Shown: positions 24,843 to 33,944 of the stretch, in pieces | Position numbering within the stretch: the first letter of the stretch is position 1 | Layout of the letters: each line of letters opens with the position of its first letter | Origin: an uncultured Acidobacteriota bacterium | GTDB taxonomy: Bacteria; Acidobacteriota; Blastocatellia; Pyrinomonadales; Pyrinomonadaceae | Direction: 5' to 3' | Assembly (NCBI GenBank): GCA_937871585.1 | Contig: CALMPJ010000061.1 | Coordinates: 1 to 39,884 of the forward strand | Length of the DNA stretch: 39,884 nt | Made by a program: the position numbers and the translations under genes | Notes under the pieces: generated by a model | Seen by the model: only the letters and a program-made list of their open reading frames with translations | Databases searched by the model: none | Told to the model about the DNA's origin: nothing

Positions 24843-26837
24843 CTAATGGCCCAGCATGTCGTAATCATTTCCGTACCTTGCGACACGAACGTTGTGATCT
24901 AGTTCTTTTGAGAGCTCGGCGGTAATCGCAGTTCGATCTGTAAACAGGTCCCAAACGAATCCTGAGAGGTCTGGTACCGATTGTCCCGAAATTCGATCCG
25001 CTTGTAGAAACCTATCCGCAGGCGAAGGATGCGTGTCGTCTTCCGTAGTTGGGCGGTTAATAGCTTCTTCGACCGCGCGTTCAATATCGATAAGGTCATT
25101 TTCGCCGGTTGGTTTAAGTTCGTAGAGGTTCTTCAACGCCCTATTCTCCTTGAACGACGAATCGAGCTCCTGCGATGCAACGACATTAAACACGATCTCT
25201 TGTCTGATAACATGCGTCAATCCTTCTTTAAACGCAGGCGCTCCATACCTAGATATTGCTACACGATCCGCCAGCACTTCTTGTAGTCTCGAAGCTCCGT
25301 GTGTGATGCGGCGAAAAATGAAATGATAGAGCCTGAGAAACTGGAACGCGAGGTTGTGGAAGGTGTTCGCACCGCTCTCGGTGATGGACTCGGCGGTCCG
25401 CAAGAGATCTAAGTTCACGCGATGTGCAATATCACCGCCCGCCGTATCTCTGTTTGAAAAATGCCCGTACTCATGTGCCAAAACCGCACGAAAAGCATTT
25501 GTCGAAAATCCGTTCATTGACGCGACACCTAGGATCAAGACCCTGTCGGCTTTGTCACTCATCTTTTCTCGATAAGAGCCGCGCTCATAAACAGCTAGCT
25601 CTGAGCCGGGCGTTAGTCTGATCTCGTCAACCTCTCGTGTGTTCACTTCGGCTCCAACTTGCCGAATCAATTCCCAAAGCTTAGGTGCTTCAGCTTCGTT
25701 CAGAACTCGACCAGGATCCTCGATCTTGGGTCGCGTGAGCATCACCTTCACGAACGAGTAGATCGACCAGGCACCGACAAAAATGAGGCCTAGTATCAGA
25801 TAGATCGGGATTCGCCCGACTACGAACGAGCCATAAATAAAACCTGCGGTTCCTACAACGATTAGAAGTATCACTACCGGAAGTGAGACGTAGTAATAGA
25901 TTCCCCCAAACGATACTAGCTTTCGGTATGCAGCCTTTAGAGATACATGACCGCCTCCCGTTACATCGTTTGGATCGGATTCTTCCAGAGTCTTCAATGC
26001 TCTAGTCGAATATGTCCGGCCGAGAAGAAACAATAACAACAAACCGATCGCCCAAATGGACACTAACCCCAAGAAAGCGTAGATGTACAGGTAATACGGT
26101 TCCAGCGGATACGCTTCCTGACGAGCGGCGGTAATGGCAGCAATAAGTCTCGCCGTCTCAACTTCCGGCGTGCCGAGAGATTCGGCGACCTTCACTTCCG
26201 CAATTCCTGCGTCAAATCTTCCTTCGTCAGCCAGTTTGATAGCGTTGAAAAAATGTGACGAAGGATTATCGGGGTATGAGGACATCAACCTCGAAACTGC
26301 TTGACGGAAAACGTCTAACTTGTCTGCCTTAAGGGACGATTCAGCCAACAATAAGAGACCAACTTCCTCGTTCGGATCCTTGTCTGATGCTTCTTTGATC
26401 AGGTCGTAAACCGCGATCCATGTTTCTCTAGGTGGATTCGCATTTGGATTGTTTAGGTCAAGCTTAGCAGTAACCAAACTCCATAGGTTTTCAGGCGAGC
26501 GATTGAGGCTGACCGCGCGTTCGCAGAGTTTCAACCCTTCTTCACGTTTGCCGGTCGATACAAGAATGCTTCCAAGGCGTCTGAGCGCCGGCTCAAAATC
26601 GGGGGCTTTTTCGAGAACCTTACGATAACCAATGATCGCGGTTTCGAGATCACCCGAGTCCATTACCTTTGTCGCTGAGGTAAAGTCGTCGACTGCCTTT
26701 GGAGCGATCTTTGTTAGCTGTTCTACTATCGGGTTTTCCTTTGCGGGATCGCGTTCCTGCTGCTGAGCAAGAACGAGACTTGCGAAGGAAAACAAAACCA
26801 GAAACGAAACAAGAAAACGTATATGGAAGAACCTCAT
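24843..26837 (-). CDS. TPR-containing M48 family membrane metallopeptidase
   Basis: A 664-residue protein. Signal anchor (1-25), then a TPR-like helical region (about 45-235), one membrane segment (about 258-285), and two more around 320-370. The M48 zinc peptidase domain follows: V-L-A-H-E-Y-G-H-F with HExxH at residues 455-459, and the third ligand in Q-E-V-L-A-D (about 512). The family includes HtpX and Ste24/YcaL-type quality-control proteases. An N-terminal TPR part ahead of a membrane-embedded M48 domain suggests substrate capture before cleavage. Start chosen at the ATG preceded by CAGGAG; a TTG seven codons earlier is less likely. The intergenic stretch 24678-24842 downstream shows no strong terminator. 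Confidence 0.88.
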   Translation of the reverse strand: MRFFHIRFLVSFLVLFSFASLVLAQQQERDPAKENPIVEQLTKIAPKAVDDFTSATKVMDSGDLETAIIGYRKVLEKAPDFEPALRRLGSILVSTGKREEGLKLCERAVSLNRSPENLWSLVTAKLDLNNPNANPPRETWIAVYDLIKEASDKDPNEEVGLLLLAESSLKADKLDVFRQAVSRLMSSYPDNPSSHFFNAIKLADEGRFDAGIAEVKVAESLGTPEVETARLIAAITAARQEAYPLEPYYLYIYAFLGLVSIWAIGLLLLFLLGRTYSTRALKTLEESDPNDVTGGGHVSLKAAYRKLVSFGGIYYYVSLPVVILLIVVGTAGFIYGSFVVGRIPIYLILGLIFVGAWSIYSFVKVMLTRPKIEDPGRVLNEAEAPKLWELIRQVGAEVNTREVDEIRLTPGSELAVYERGSYREKMSDKADRVLILGVASMNGFSTNAFRAVLAHEYGHFSNRDTAGGDIAHRVNLDLLRTAESITESGANTFHNLAFQFLRLYHFIFRRITHGASRLQEVLADRVAISRYGAPAFKEGLTHVIRQEIVFNVVASQELDSSFKENRALKNLYELKPTGENDLIDIERAVEEAINRPTTEDDTHPSPADRFLQADRISGQSVPDLSGFVWDLFTDRTAITAELSKELDHNVRVARYGNDYDMLGH

Positions 26838-26991
26838 TTGGATATAACTCCTGATCAATCTGACTGAAATTTGGACTTTTGAAATTCTGAAAATGTTACC
26901 ACGATTTTTGTAGAGTCCTAAGCGAAATTCAGGTGAACTGAAAGTTACTCGACTGAACGCCTGCGACGGTTAACAACTATCATTCAACTTC

Positions 26992-27000
26992 TGCTAAACT
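26992..27000 (+). promoter_or_regulatory. Possible extended -10 promoter for the symporter gene
   Basis: TGCTAAACT has the TGn extension and four of six -10 matches; -35 is poor. Transcription from near 27007 would leave a 28-base leader before the symporter start. Confidence 0.35.
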
Positions 27001-27034
27001 CACGTAAATTCTGCAATTATAACGGACGTAAATT

Positions 27035-28447
27035 ATGAGCGAACAAGACAATGAAAAGGTCTCAGGCGAGGCGTATGAGCGTGATATGGCGACGGACCTT
27101 GATGACAAGACCGACGACAAGCCAAAGGGCATTGCATTGCATACGAAGATCCTTATCGGTCTGTTGGTAGGCGTGTTTGGTGGACTTGCAGCCAATCAGT
27201 TCATTGGCGGATCGGATCCTCGCGTGACGTCGTTCATCGCGAACTTCACAAATCCGATAGGAACGCTGTTTCTAAATTTGCTTTTGATGATCGTCGTGCC
27301 GCTTGTTTTCTCGTCGCTGATCGTGGGCGTTGCGGGAATTGGCGATATACGAAAGCTGGGCCGCATCGGCTTGAAATCATTTGTTTATTGCCTTGTGATC
27401 TCAGCCATATCCGTCGTTATCGGCTTGGGTCTTGCAAATACGATTCGTCCTGGCGAGCGTATCGATCCTGAAGTTCGAACGCAGCTGCAGGAAAAATACT
27501 CGGGCGATGCGAAAACACGTACTGAAGCACAGAAGAAGGCCGACGAAGCCGCAAAGGCGGATACGCCGCTGATGCAGGCCGTGAAGACGGTTGTTCCTAA
27601 GAGCGTTTTTAACTCGATCGCCGGGGAGAATCCGAACATGCTGCACATCATGTTCTTTGCGTTGATCATCGGCGTGGCGATCACGCTGCTGCCGGCGCCG
27701 GTTTCGGCACCGTGGGTCAGCGTAATGGAATCGTTATTTGCGATCACATCAAAGATCATCGACCTCATAATGAAGTTCGCACCGTATGCCGTCGCGTGCC
27801 TCATATTTGGCAACATTGCAGTGTTTGGTGTTGATCTACTGAAATCGCTCGGCTGGTTTGTCGCGACGGTCTTACTCGGCCTCGGACTACATTTCTTTGG
27901 CGTGTATTCGCTGTCGGTTTGGTTTTTGTCCAAGATAAATCCGATCGAGTTTTTCAAACGAATTCGCACTGTCATTGTAACCGCGTTCTCGACGTCGTCC
28001 TCTAACGCTACTTTGCCTACGGCATTGCGTGTTTCCAACGAAAATCTCGGTGTTCCAAAAGAGATCAACAGCTTCGTTCTGACCGTCGGAGCGACCGCGA
28101 ATCAAAACGGCACAGCACTTTACGAAGGTGTTACGGTTCTGTTCATCGCGCAGCTTGCAGGCGTCGATCTGACATTGAGCGTTCAGTTGATGGTCGTTTA
28201 TATGGCGATCCTTGGTGGTATTGGCACGGCAGGTGTGCCTTCGGGTTCGATACCGTTCATAATCGGAATTCTCGCAATGATCGGCATCGATCCGGCGTTG
28301 ATCGCGATAATTCTTGGCGTCGATCGGATTCTCGATATGTGCCGAACCACGCTCAATGTAGTTGGCGATCTTACGGCCGCGACGTTCGTGGCCAGAAGCG
28401 AAGGCTATGAATTGCTCGGAGCTCCGGATACGAAAGCCGCCGCATAA
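27035..28447 (+). CDS. Dicarboxylate/amino acid:cation symporter (DAACS family)
   Basis: A 470-residue transporter of the glutamate/aspartate:Na/H symporter fold. The HP1 serine tip (SSSNATLPTA, about residues 319-330) is present, as are the TM8 substrate residues in LDMCRTTLNVVGD (Asp434, Arg437, Asn441, Asp445). The TM7 signature reads N356-Q-N-G-T360 where the classic form is NMDGT, so a sodium-ligand Asp is Asn. A long charged loop (about 150-180) follows the third helix. It imports C4-dicarboxylates or acidic amino acids; which one is unclear. The rhomboid gene begins 13 bases after its stop. Confidence 0.9.
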   Translation: MSEQDNEKVSGEAYERDMATDLDDKTDDKPKGIALHTKILIGLLVGVFGGLAANQFIGGSDPRVTSFIANFTNPIGTLFLNLLLMIVVPLVFSSLIVGVAGIGDIRKLGRIGLKSFVYCLVISAISVVIGLGLANTIRPGERIDPEVRTQLQEKYSGDAKTRTEAQKKADEAAKADTPLMQAVKTVVPKSVFNSIAGENPNMLHIMFFALIIGVAITLLPAPVSAPWVSVMESLFAITSKIIDLIMKFAPYAVACLIFGNIAVFGVDLLKSLGWFVATVLLGLGLHFFGVYSLSVWFLSKINPIEFFKRIRTVIVTAFSTSSSNATLPTALRVSNENLGVPKEINSFVLTVGATANQNGTALYEGVTVLFIAQLAGVDLTLSVQLMVVYMAILGGIGTAGVPSGSIPFIIGILAMIGIDPALIAIILGVDRILDMCRTTLNVVGDLTAATFVARSEGYELLGAPDTKAAA

Positions 28448-28460
28448 AATTGAGTAAACT

Positions 28461-29171
28461 ATGTTCCCAATTGGCGACGACGATCAAAACGTACATCTGA
28501 TGCCGATCGTGAACTATGCGTTCATCGGCATCAATGTACTTGTGTTTGTGCTGCTGCAAGGCTTGGGCGGCAATGACGCATTCACTTATGCGTTCTCGCT
28601 TGTTCCGCAGGAAATTGTGACTGGCGTCGACCTACAAGGCTTGGCACCGGTCGTTGGTTCGAACGGCAAAGTTATCGGCGAAATTCAGCATTATTCGACG
28701 CCGCTGCCGGTTTACTTCAATTTTCTGTCGTCGATGTTCATGCACGGCAGCATAATGCACATCCTTGGAAACATGATGTTTCTTTGGGTGTTTGGGGACA
28801 ATCTCGAGAATCTGCTCGGACACGTTCGGTACGCCATTTTCTACATTGTTTGCGGATTTGCGGCTGCAGTTTCGCAGATCGTGATGGACACGTCGTTGGT
28901 CATTCCAATGCTCGGTGCTTCGGGTGCGATCTCGGGCGTTCTCGGCGGTTACGTGCTGATGTTTCCTAATAATCAGGTTCGGGCTCTTTTATTCAATTTT
29001 TTGACAACGATCCCAGCGTATATTGCACTTGGAATTTGGATCGTTTATCAGATCGTGATCAGTTTCCTGACGGACTCGAGCGGAGGCGGCGTTGCTTATG
29101 CCGCCCATATCGGCGGATTCATCGCAGGATTTGTATTGATAAAAGTTTTCGCACTTGGTCGAAACAGCTAG
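28461..29171 (+). CDS. Rhomboid family intramembrane serine protease
   Basis: A 236-residue protein with about six membrane helices. The catalytic Ser154 is in G-A-S-G (152-155) and His216 in A-H-I-G-G-F. H-x-x-x-N (His100, Asn104) lies in the second helix, where it supports the oxyanion hole. These give a complete rhomboid active site. A hydrophilic stretch of about 40 residues between helix 1 and helix 2 is larger than in GlpG. It cleaves transmembrane proteins; the target is unknown. Probably co-transcribed with the symporter. Its stop shares CTAG with the convergent glycosyltransferase. Confidence 0.92.
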   Translation: MFPIGDDDQNVHLMPIVNYAFIGINVLVFVLLQGLGGNDAFTYAFSLVPQEIVTGVDLQGLAPVVGSNGKVIGEIQHYSTPLPVYFNFLSSMFMHGSIMHILGNMMFLWVFGDNLENLLGHVRYAIFYIVCGFAAAVSQIVMDTSLVIPMLGASGAISGVLGGYVLMFPNNQVRALLFNFLTTIPAYIALGIWIVYQIVISFLTDSSGGGVAYAAHIGGFIAGFVLIKVFALGRNS

Positions 29172-30832
29172 ACATCGATCTCGGACCTGCCGTTCCTAGT
29201 CGAAAGGTTTGGATTGTAAAAACGGTCATAGGCAAGCTCCTTTTTCCACTTATGCTTGAAAGCCGAAAGTTCTGAATCAGACGGTCGAGAGCGACGATAT
29301 CCGGAACGTACAATGCCTTCGACAAACGGAACCGAAACGATCCGACGCCCCGCATTCGCCAATTTCAAACATATATCGACGTCGATCAAGTTAGGGCCGA
29401 TATCAGATCCACCAAAGCCACCGATCTCGATAAGATCAGACCTTCGAACGGCCATCAACGAAAGCGAAACGGCAGAGAAGTTACCGATCACCTTACTTCG
29501 AAGCATATTTCCGCCAATTTCATTTTCGAGGCTGCAATCGGCAACCATAACTCCAGTGTCGGCGTTCAAGTAAAGTGCACCGTCAACGATTATGTCCGCT
29601 TCGTCAAGCAATTTTCCGCCAACGGCTCCGATCTGTTCGTCTTCCAGAAACGAAACAAGATCGAACAGCCAGCCCGACGACAAGGACTTTATTTCCGAAT
29701 TTACAAAACAAACAACATCACAATCGCTGTCTTCCACCGCACGGTCAAGCCGTTCCGCCAACCGACCTTCACGCTCAAACTTGGCAATTTCGAAGTCGTA
29801 ACTGCTATCGACCAGCCTATCGCAAAACGCATCGCCATCACCTATGACCGCCATTAATACCTTCTTTATCTTTCCTGTGTGAGCGTAGCTGACGCGATGT
29901 AGATTCAGGTCGGTCGGCTCGACGGTTGCCTTTTTTCCTGTCCGCTCAAAATGTTCGCGGATCGCCTTTCTGGCGCATTCATGAGCGTATGGCTTTTCGT
30001 CGCCGCTCAAAGCGACCGAACCGGGGATCGCTCGCCAGTGGTACAGAACCCGTGGAATATGCTTGATCTGACTCTCATCGATCACCTCGATCGCTCGTAA
30101 CGCAAGATCGTAGTCTTGGCTTCCTTCTATACCAATGCGAAAGCCGCCGACGCTTTGCAATAGATCAGTTTTGTACGCAGAAAGGTGAGTAATCAGATTA
30201 AGCGAATAGAAAAGATCTAGGCTCCAGTCAGGCTTAAATGCAGGCCGTGATCGCTTGCCACTCTCGTCGATCAGATCCTCGTCGCTGTAGATCATCGCGA
30301 TGCTTGGTTCATCGACGATCGTTCTCGCGACCCAATACAATGCATCAGCCGACAACTCGTCGTCATGGTCAAGCAGAACAACAAATTCTCCGGTAACCAG
30401 CTCAAGAGCAGAGTTCGATGCGGCTGAGATGTGGCCGTTCTTCTCACGGAAGACGACCTTTATACGTTCGTCTGTGGCCGAATACTCTTCGAGAACGCGG
30501 CGAATATGCGGGCTCGGCGACGCGTCGTCGGCAATGCAGAGCTCCCAATTCTCATAGATCTGGCCGCAAACCGAATCGATGCACTTTCTTAGCCATTTCT
30601 CATCTACATCGTAAACCGGCATCACGATCGACACCTTAGGCTGCCGTGGCAACAAAGCGATGTCGCGGACGATCTGGGCGCGGTCGATCGCACCCTTGGT
30701 TTTCATCCATTTCACGTATTGGCGACGAAGCAGTAGGCGATGTCGCAGCGTTGCTAAACGACCGCGAATGGCGGCCATGCCGCTCGTTCGAAACAGTTCG
30801 ACAGCAGTTGTTACTTTGCTAATGAGATCCAT
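29168..30832 (-). CDS. Family 2 glycosyltransferase, polysaccharide type
   Basis: A 554-residue protein. After an Arg-rich helical N-terminus (1-70), the GT2 fold begins with V-S-I-V-M-P-V-Y-D, followed by I-A-D-D-A-S and the DxD-like L-L-D-H-D-D-E (nucleotide-sugar and metal binding). The C-terminal region carries a second GT2-like half (V-M-A-V-I-G-D-G-D, V-G-G-K-L-L-D-E-A), so a two-domain enzyme is likely. It builds surface polysaccharide in the same block as the ABC exporter. A GTG 15 codons upstream (30877) would make the protein longer. Divergent from the methyltransferase gene. Confidence 0.85.
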   Translation of the reverse strand: MDLISKVTTAVELFRTSGMAAIRGRLATLRHRLLLRRQYVKWMKTKGAIDRAQIVRDIALLPRQPKVSIVMPVYDVDEKWLRKCIDSVCGQIYENWELCIADDASPSPHIRRVLEEYSATDERIKVVFREKNGHISAASNSALELVTGEFVVLLDHDDELSADALYWVARTIVDEPSIAMIYSDEDLIDESGKRSRPAFKPDWSLDLFYSLNLITHLSAYKTDLLQSVGGFRIGIEGSQDYDLALRAIEVIDESQIKHIPRVLYHWRAIPGSVALSGDEKPYAHECARKAIREHFERTGKKATVEPTDLNLHRVSYAHTGKIKKVLMAVIGDGDAFCDRLVDSSYDFEIAKFEREGRLAERLDRAVEDSDCDVVCFVNSEIKSLSSGWLFDLVSFLEDEQIGAVGGKLLDEADIIVDGALYLNADTGVMVADCSLENEIGGNMLRSKVIGNFSAVSLSLMAVRRSDLIEIGGFGGSDIGPNLIDVDICLKLANAGRRIVSVPFVEGIVRSGYRRSRPSDSELSAFKHKWKKELAYDRFYNPNLSTRNGRSEIDV

Positions 30833-30910
30833 CGATTGGCGAGCAGTATCGAACGGTGAGATCCAATGCGATTTCACGTTTATTCGGATACTGAACTATT
30901 CTACAACAAT

Positions 30911-31882
30911 ATGACTTTCGCCTGCCGAATCTGCGGATCGACTTCCGGTCATACTGAACATCGTCTTCGCGAGATGATGTACGGCACTCGTGAGGAGTTT
31001 GCTTACATAGAATGCGGTTCGTGTGGCACTATTCAGATAAAAGAATTGATCGATGTCTCGCAGTATTATCCTGACAACTACTACTCGCTTGAGGAGGGCG
31101 TTATCGACCCAGCAGACAATTCGATCAAGCGAAGAGCTGTTATGAAACAGATCGGCCGACATTTAGCTACCGGCAAATCAGCGGTCGGCAGGTATCTAGT
31201 TGCACGCCGACCGTACCTTGCATCGAGATTTCCTGCCTATCTCAAGTACCCAAACGGATTTGGTTTAGATGATCGCATTCTCGACGTAGGCGCTGGAAAC
31301 GGCAAATTGATCAAGACTCTTAAACTATTTGGTTTCAGACACTTAACTGGCATCGATCCGTTTCTTGGTAAAGAAGTATGCACAAACGGACTAAAGCTGC
31401 TTCGTAGTGATCTTAAGGATCTCGACGGCAGTTGGGACGTCATAATGTTTCACCATTCTCTCGAACACGTGCCTGAACCTGTCAGATCACTCGATTCGGC
31501 AAGGCGACTACTGACGGAAAAAGGTAGGATCATCGTCCGTATTCCGATCGCGAGTTATGCGTGGGAAAAGTATGGCAAAAACTGGTTCCAGCTCGATCCG
31601 CCGCGGCATCTTTACACATTTACAGAGAGGTCGTTCAGACATTTGGCAGATAATTCAGGACTAAAAGTCGATTCGGTTGTTTATGATTCGGAGGCCGCTC
31701 AGTTTTTCGCAAGCGAACAATATACACGTGATATCTCACTTCTCGATGCTCGTGCATACAGCGGGAACGTCGGTGAAAGCGTGTTTTCCGGGGAACAAAT
31801 CGAAGCGTGGGAACGAGAGGCTTCGGAATTGAATAGAGATGGCCGTGGCGACCAAGCTTGTTTCTATCTTTCAAAAAAGTGA
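30911..31882 (+). CDS. Zn-ribbon SAM-dependent methyltransferase
   Basis: A 323-residue protein. An N-terminal zinc ribbon (Cys5, Cys8, Cys35, Cys38) is followed by the methyltransferase core with motif I I-L-D-V-G-A-G-N-G-K (123-132), D-x-x-L-G-K and the F-H-H-S-L-E-H motif of the Methyltransf_23 type. Such proteins act on sugar nucleotides or on glycan ends in surface-glycan clusters. It ends one base before the ATPase gene, on the opposite strand. The frame extends 15 codons further upstream, but this start gives the standard C-R-I-C opening. Confidence 0.85.
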   Translation: MTFACRICGSTSGHTEHRLREMMYGTREEFAYIECGSCGTIQIKELIDVSQYYPDNYYSLEEGVIDPADNSIKRRAVMKQIGRHLATGKSAVGRYLVARRPYLASRFPAYLKYPNGFGLDDRILDVGAGNGKLIKTLKLFGFRHLTGIDPFLGKEVCTNGLKLLRSDLKDLDGSWDVIMFHHSLEHVPEPVRSLDSARRLLTEKGRIIVRIPIASYAWEKYGKNWFQLDPPRHLYTFTERSFRHLADNSGLKVDSVVYDSEAAQFFASEQYTRDISLLDARAYSGNVGESVFSGEQIEAWEREASELNRDGRGDQACFYLSKK

Positions 31883-31883
31883 T

Positions 31884-33113
31884 CTACTCGGCCGCCGTTT
31901 CCCAATCAAGTATCGGTCTGACCGCTCCGGGAAACGGACCTGTAAAGTTACCACGGGCACGGTCACCATCGACCGAATCGGCAACATAAAAGCTGAGAGC
32001 TTCCCAAACAACGAAGTGCACTTCCATCGGTTCATAGGTCGATGCGGCAACGGCGACGACAATGCGGCCCTCGGAAAAGAAATTGCCCGGAACCCAAACC
32101 GTGCTGGTATAGATACCTGCGGGCCTCGGCTTATCTTTCCAGTCGCTGTTCCAATCGTGTGTCACGAAAATGCACGTTCCGCTTTCGTCGAAGAAGTGAA
32201 TATTCGGTGTGATGACCTTGTCACCGCGGACCTCGTAGGTCATCTCGACACCGACGGCCTTGCGAATATCGTGCGTTTGAACCGATAGACGTTCTTCATC
32301 TATGACACGAGCAGAGATCAAATTCGCATACTCGTTTCCGGTGCGTTTGTCGGCGTCGGCTTTCCATTCCGATGAGATATTGGTTTGCTCATGCAAATAG
32401 TCGGCGATGACGGCATCGGCCTGCCCGTCTGCACGAACGTTGCCGTTCTCAAGCCAAACAACACGGCCGCATAGCCTCGCGACGGCTCGCATGTCGTGCG
32501 AAACGAACAGGACCGTGCGGCCCGATTCGCCAATATCGCGCATTTTGCTGAGGCATTTCTTCTGAAATCCAACGTCACCGACCGCGAGAACTTCGTCAAC
32601 GATCAAGATCTCAGGATCGAGATGTGCGGCGACCGAGAACGCGAGTCGCATATACATTCCGCTCGAATAATGCTTGAGCGGAGTGTCGAGAAAGCGCTCG
32701 ATCTCAGAGAATTCGACGATCTCGTCAAATTTTTTCTGGATCTCGGCACGCTTCATCCCGAGAATTGCACCGTTCAGGTAAATATTCTCGCGGCCCGAAA
32801 GTTCGTTGTGAAAACCTGTTCCGACCTCGAGCAGCGAGCCGACTCGACCGCGAATTTCTGCCCGGCCGCTCGTCGGTTTGGTGATCCTAGAAAGTATCTT
32901 GAGTAATGTTGATTTGCCGGCACCGTTCGAACCAATGATCCCGAGCGTTTCTCCATCGCTCACATCGAAACTAACGTCTCGCAAAGCCCACAACTCGTCC
33001 TTTTCATTGCGTTTCGAATTAAAAATGCCGGCAACAGTATCGCGCAGCGAGTTCGGTAATCGGTCGCCGAGAAGATAGCGTTTGGCAATGTGATCTGTGC
33101 TAAGAACTTTCAT
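31884..33113 (-). CDS. ABC transporter ATPase for polysaccharide export (Wzt-type, with C-terminal domain)
   Basis: A 409-residue protein. The nucleotide-binding domain has Walker A GSNGAGKST (61-69), signature YSSGM (149-153), Walker B ILIVDE (169-174) and the H-loop His206, matching O-antigen/teichoic-acid exporters. Residues ~245-409 form an extra beta-sandwich (with P-N-I-H-F-F-D-E-S-G and V-W-V-P-G-N-F-F-S-E-G-R motifs). In Wzt of O8/O9a-type systems this domain recognises the capped end of the glycan. The permease ends six bases upstream of the start; the two form one exporter. A methyltransferase gene converges on it. Confidence 0.92.
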   Translation of the reverse strand: MKVLSTDHIAKRYLLGDRLPNSLRDTVAGIFNSKRNEKDELWALRDVSFDVSDGETLGIIGSNGAGKSTLLKILSRITKPTSGRAEIRGRVGSLLEVGTGFHNELSGRENIYLNGAILGMKRAEIQKKFDEIVEFSEIERFLDTPLKHYSSGMYMRLAFSVAAHLDPEILIVDEVLAVGDVGFQKKCLSKMRDIGESGRTVLFVSHDMRAVARLCGRVVWLENGNVRADGQADAVIADYLHEQTNISSEWKADADKRTGNEYANLISARVIDEERLSVQTHDIRKAVGVEMTYEVRGDKVITPNIHFFDESGTCIFVTHDWNSDWKDKPRPAGIYTSTVWVPGNFFSEGRIVVAVAASTYEPMEVHFVVWEALSFYVADSVDGDRARGNFTGPFPGAVRPILDWETAAE

Positions 33114-33119
33114 CGGCAG

Positions 33120-33944
33120 TTAGACAATATCTGCGAAATCGTCCTCCATCCATCTAAAAACTGCCAATGAAAGTACTGTGATCACAACGATAGAAATAGA
33201 CGAGATGCCGATCAACTGCCAATCAATGGACGTGCCGAAAACGGCGCTGCGAAAGAGGTCTAAGATGCCAACCATCGGATTGATCGCATAAACGAGCCGC
33301 CATTTCTCAGGCAGCAAACTCGATGGATAGAATATCGGCGAAGCTATCATCCATACCTGAAGCAGAAACGGCAACGCGAATTTCACGTCGCGAAACCGAA
33401 CATTTAGCGCTGAAAACAGTGTCCCAAGCGATGCCGCCAAAACCAACGTCATTAACAATGCCACCGGTGCGAGCAGTATTTGTGACGATGGTGCCACCGC
33501 GAAATAGACCATCATCAGCCCAAGGATCAGTACGCTGAACAACAGATCGGACAACGCCGCTACCGTCGCAGCTAGCGGCAATATTAGTCTCGGAAAGTAG
33601 ATCTTTGTGACGAGATTAGTGTTCGAAACAAAGCTGTTGCTCGCCATCGAAACTGACGTATGTACAAACAGCCAGATCATCACGCCCGACAACGCAAACA
33701 GCGGATAAGGCACATCTACTGTGTCGAACCGTGCAACGCTGCTAAATATTACGGTAAATATCGCCGTCGTCAATACCGGTTGAAGCACGGCCCATGCAAT
33801 GCCAAATGACGCCTGTTTATAGCGGATCTTGACGTCCCGCCAGATCATGAAATACAGCAATTCTCTGTGCCGCCATAGATCGCCAAGATCCAGGCTCGAC
33901 AGAAAACGCTTTGGTTCGATGATCGTAATTTGGTCTTGAGACAT
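33120..33944 (-). CDS. ABC-2 type polysaccharide export permease (Wzm-type)
   Basis: A 274-residue membrane protein with about six helices. The cytoplasmic start L-G-D-L-W-R-H-R-E-L-L-Y-F is the Wzm/TagG-type entry, and D-V-K-I-R-Y-K-Q-A-S-F-G-I-A-W is the usual gate/coupling region. It forms the channel for an undecaprenyl-linked glycan, powered by the downstream ATPase. Its ATG overlaps the stop of the glycosyltransferase gene (TGATG), so the two are coupled; a TTG one codon earlier is less likely. Confidence 0.92.
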   Translation of the reverse strand: MSQDQITIIEPKRFLSSLDLGDLWRHRELLYFMIWRDVKIRYKQASFGIAWAVLQPVLTTAIFTVIFSSVARFDTVDVPYPLFALSGVMIWLFVHTSVSMASNSFVSNTNLVTKIYFPRLILPLAATVAALSDLLFSVLILGLMMVYFAVAPSSQILLAPVALLMTLVLAASLGTLFSALNVRFRDVKFALPFLLQVWMIASPIFYPSSLLPEKWRLVYAINPMVGILDLFRSAVFGTSIDWQLIGISSISIVVITVLSLAVFRWMEDDFADIV

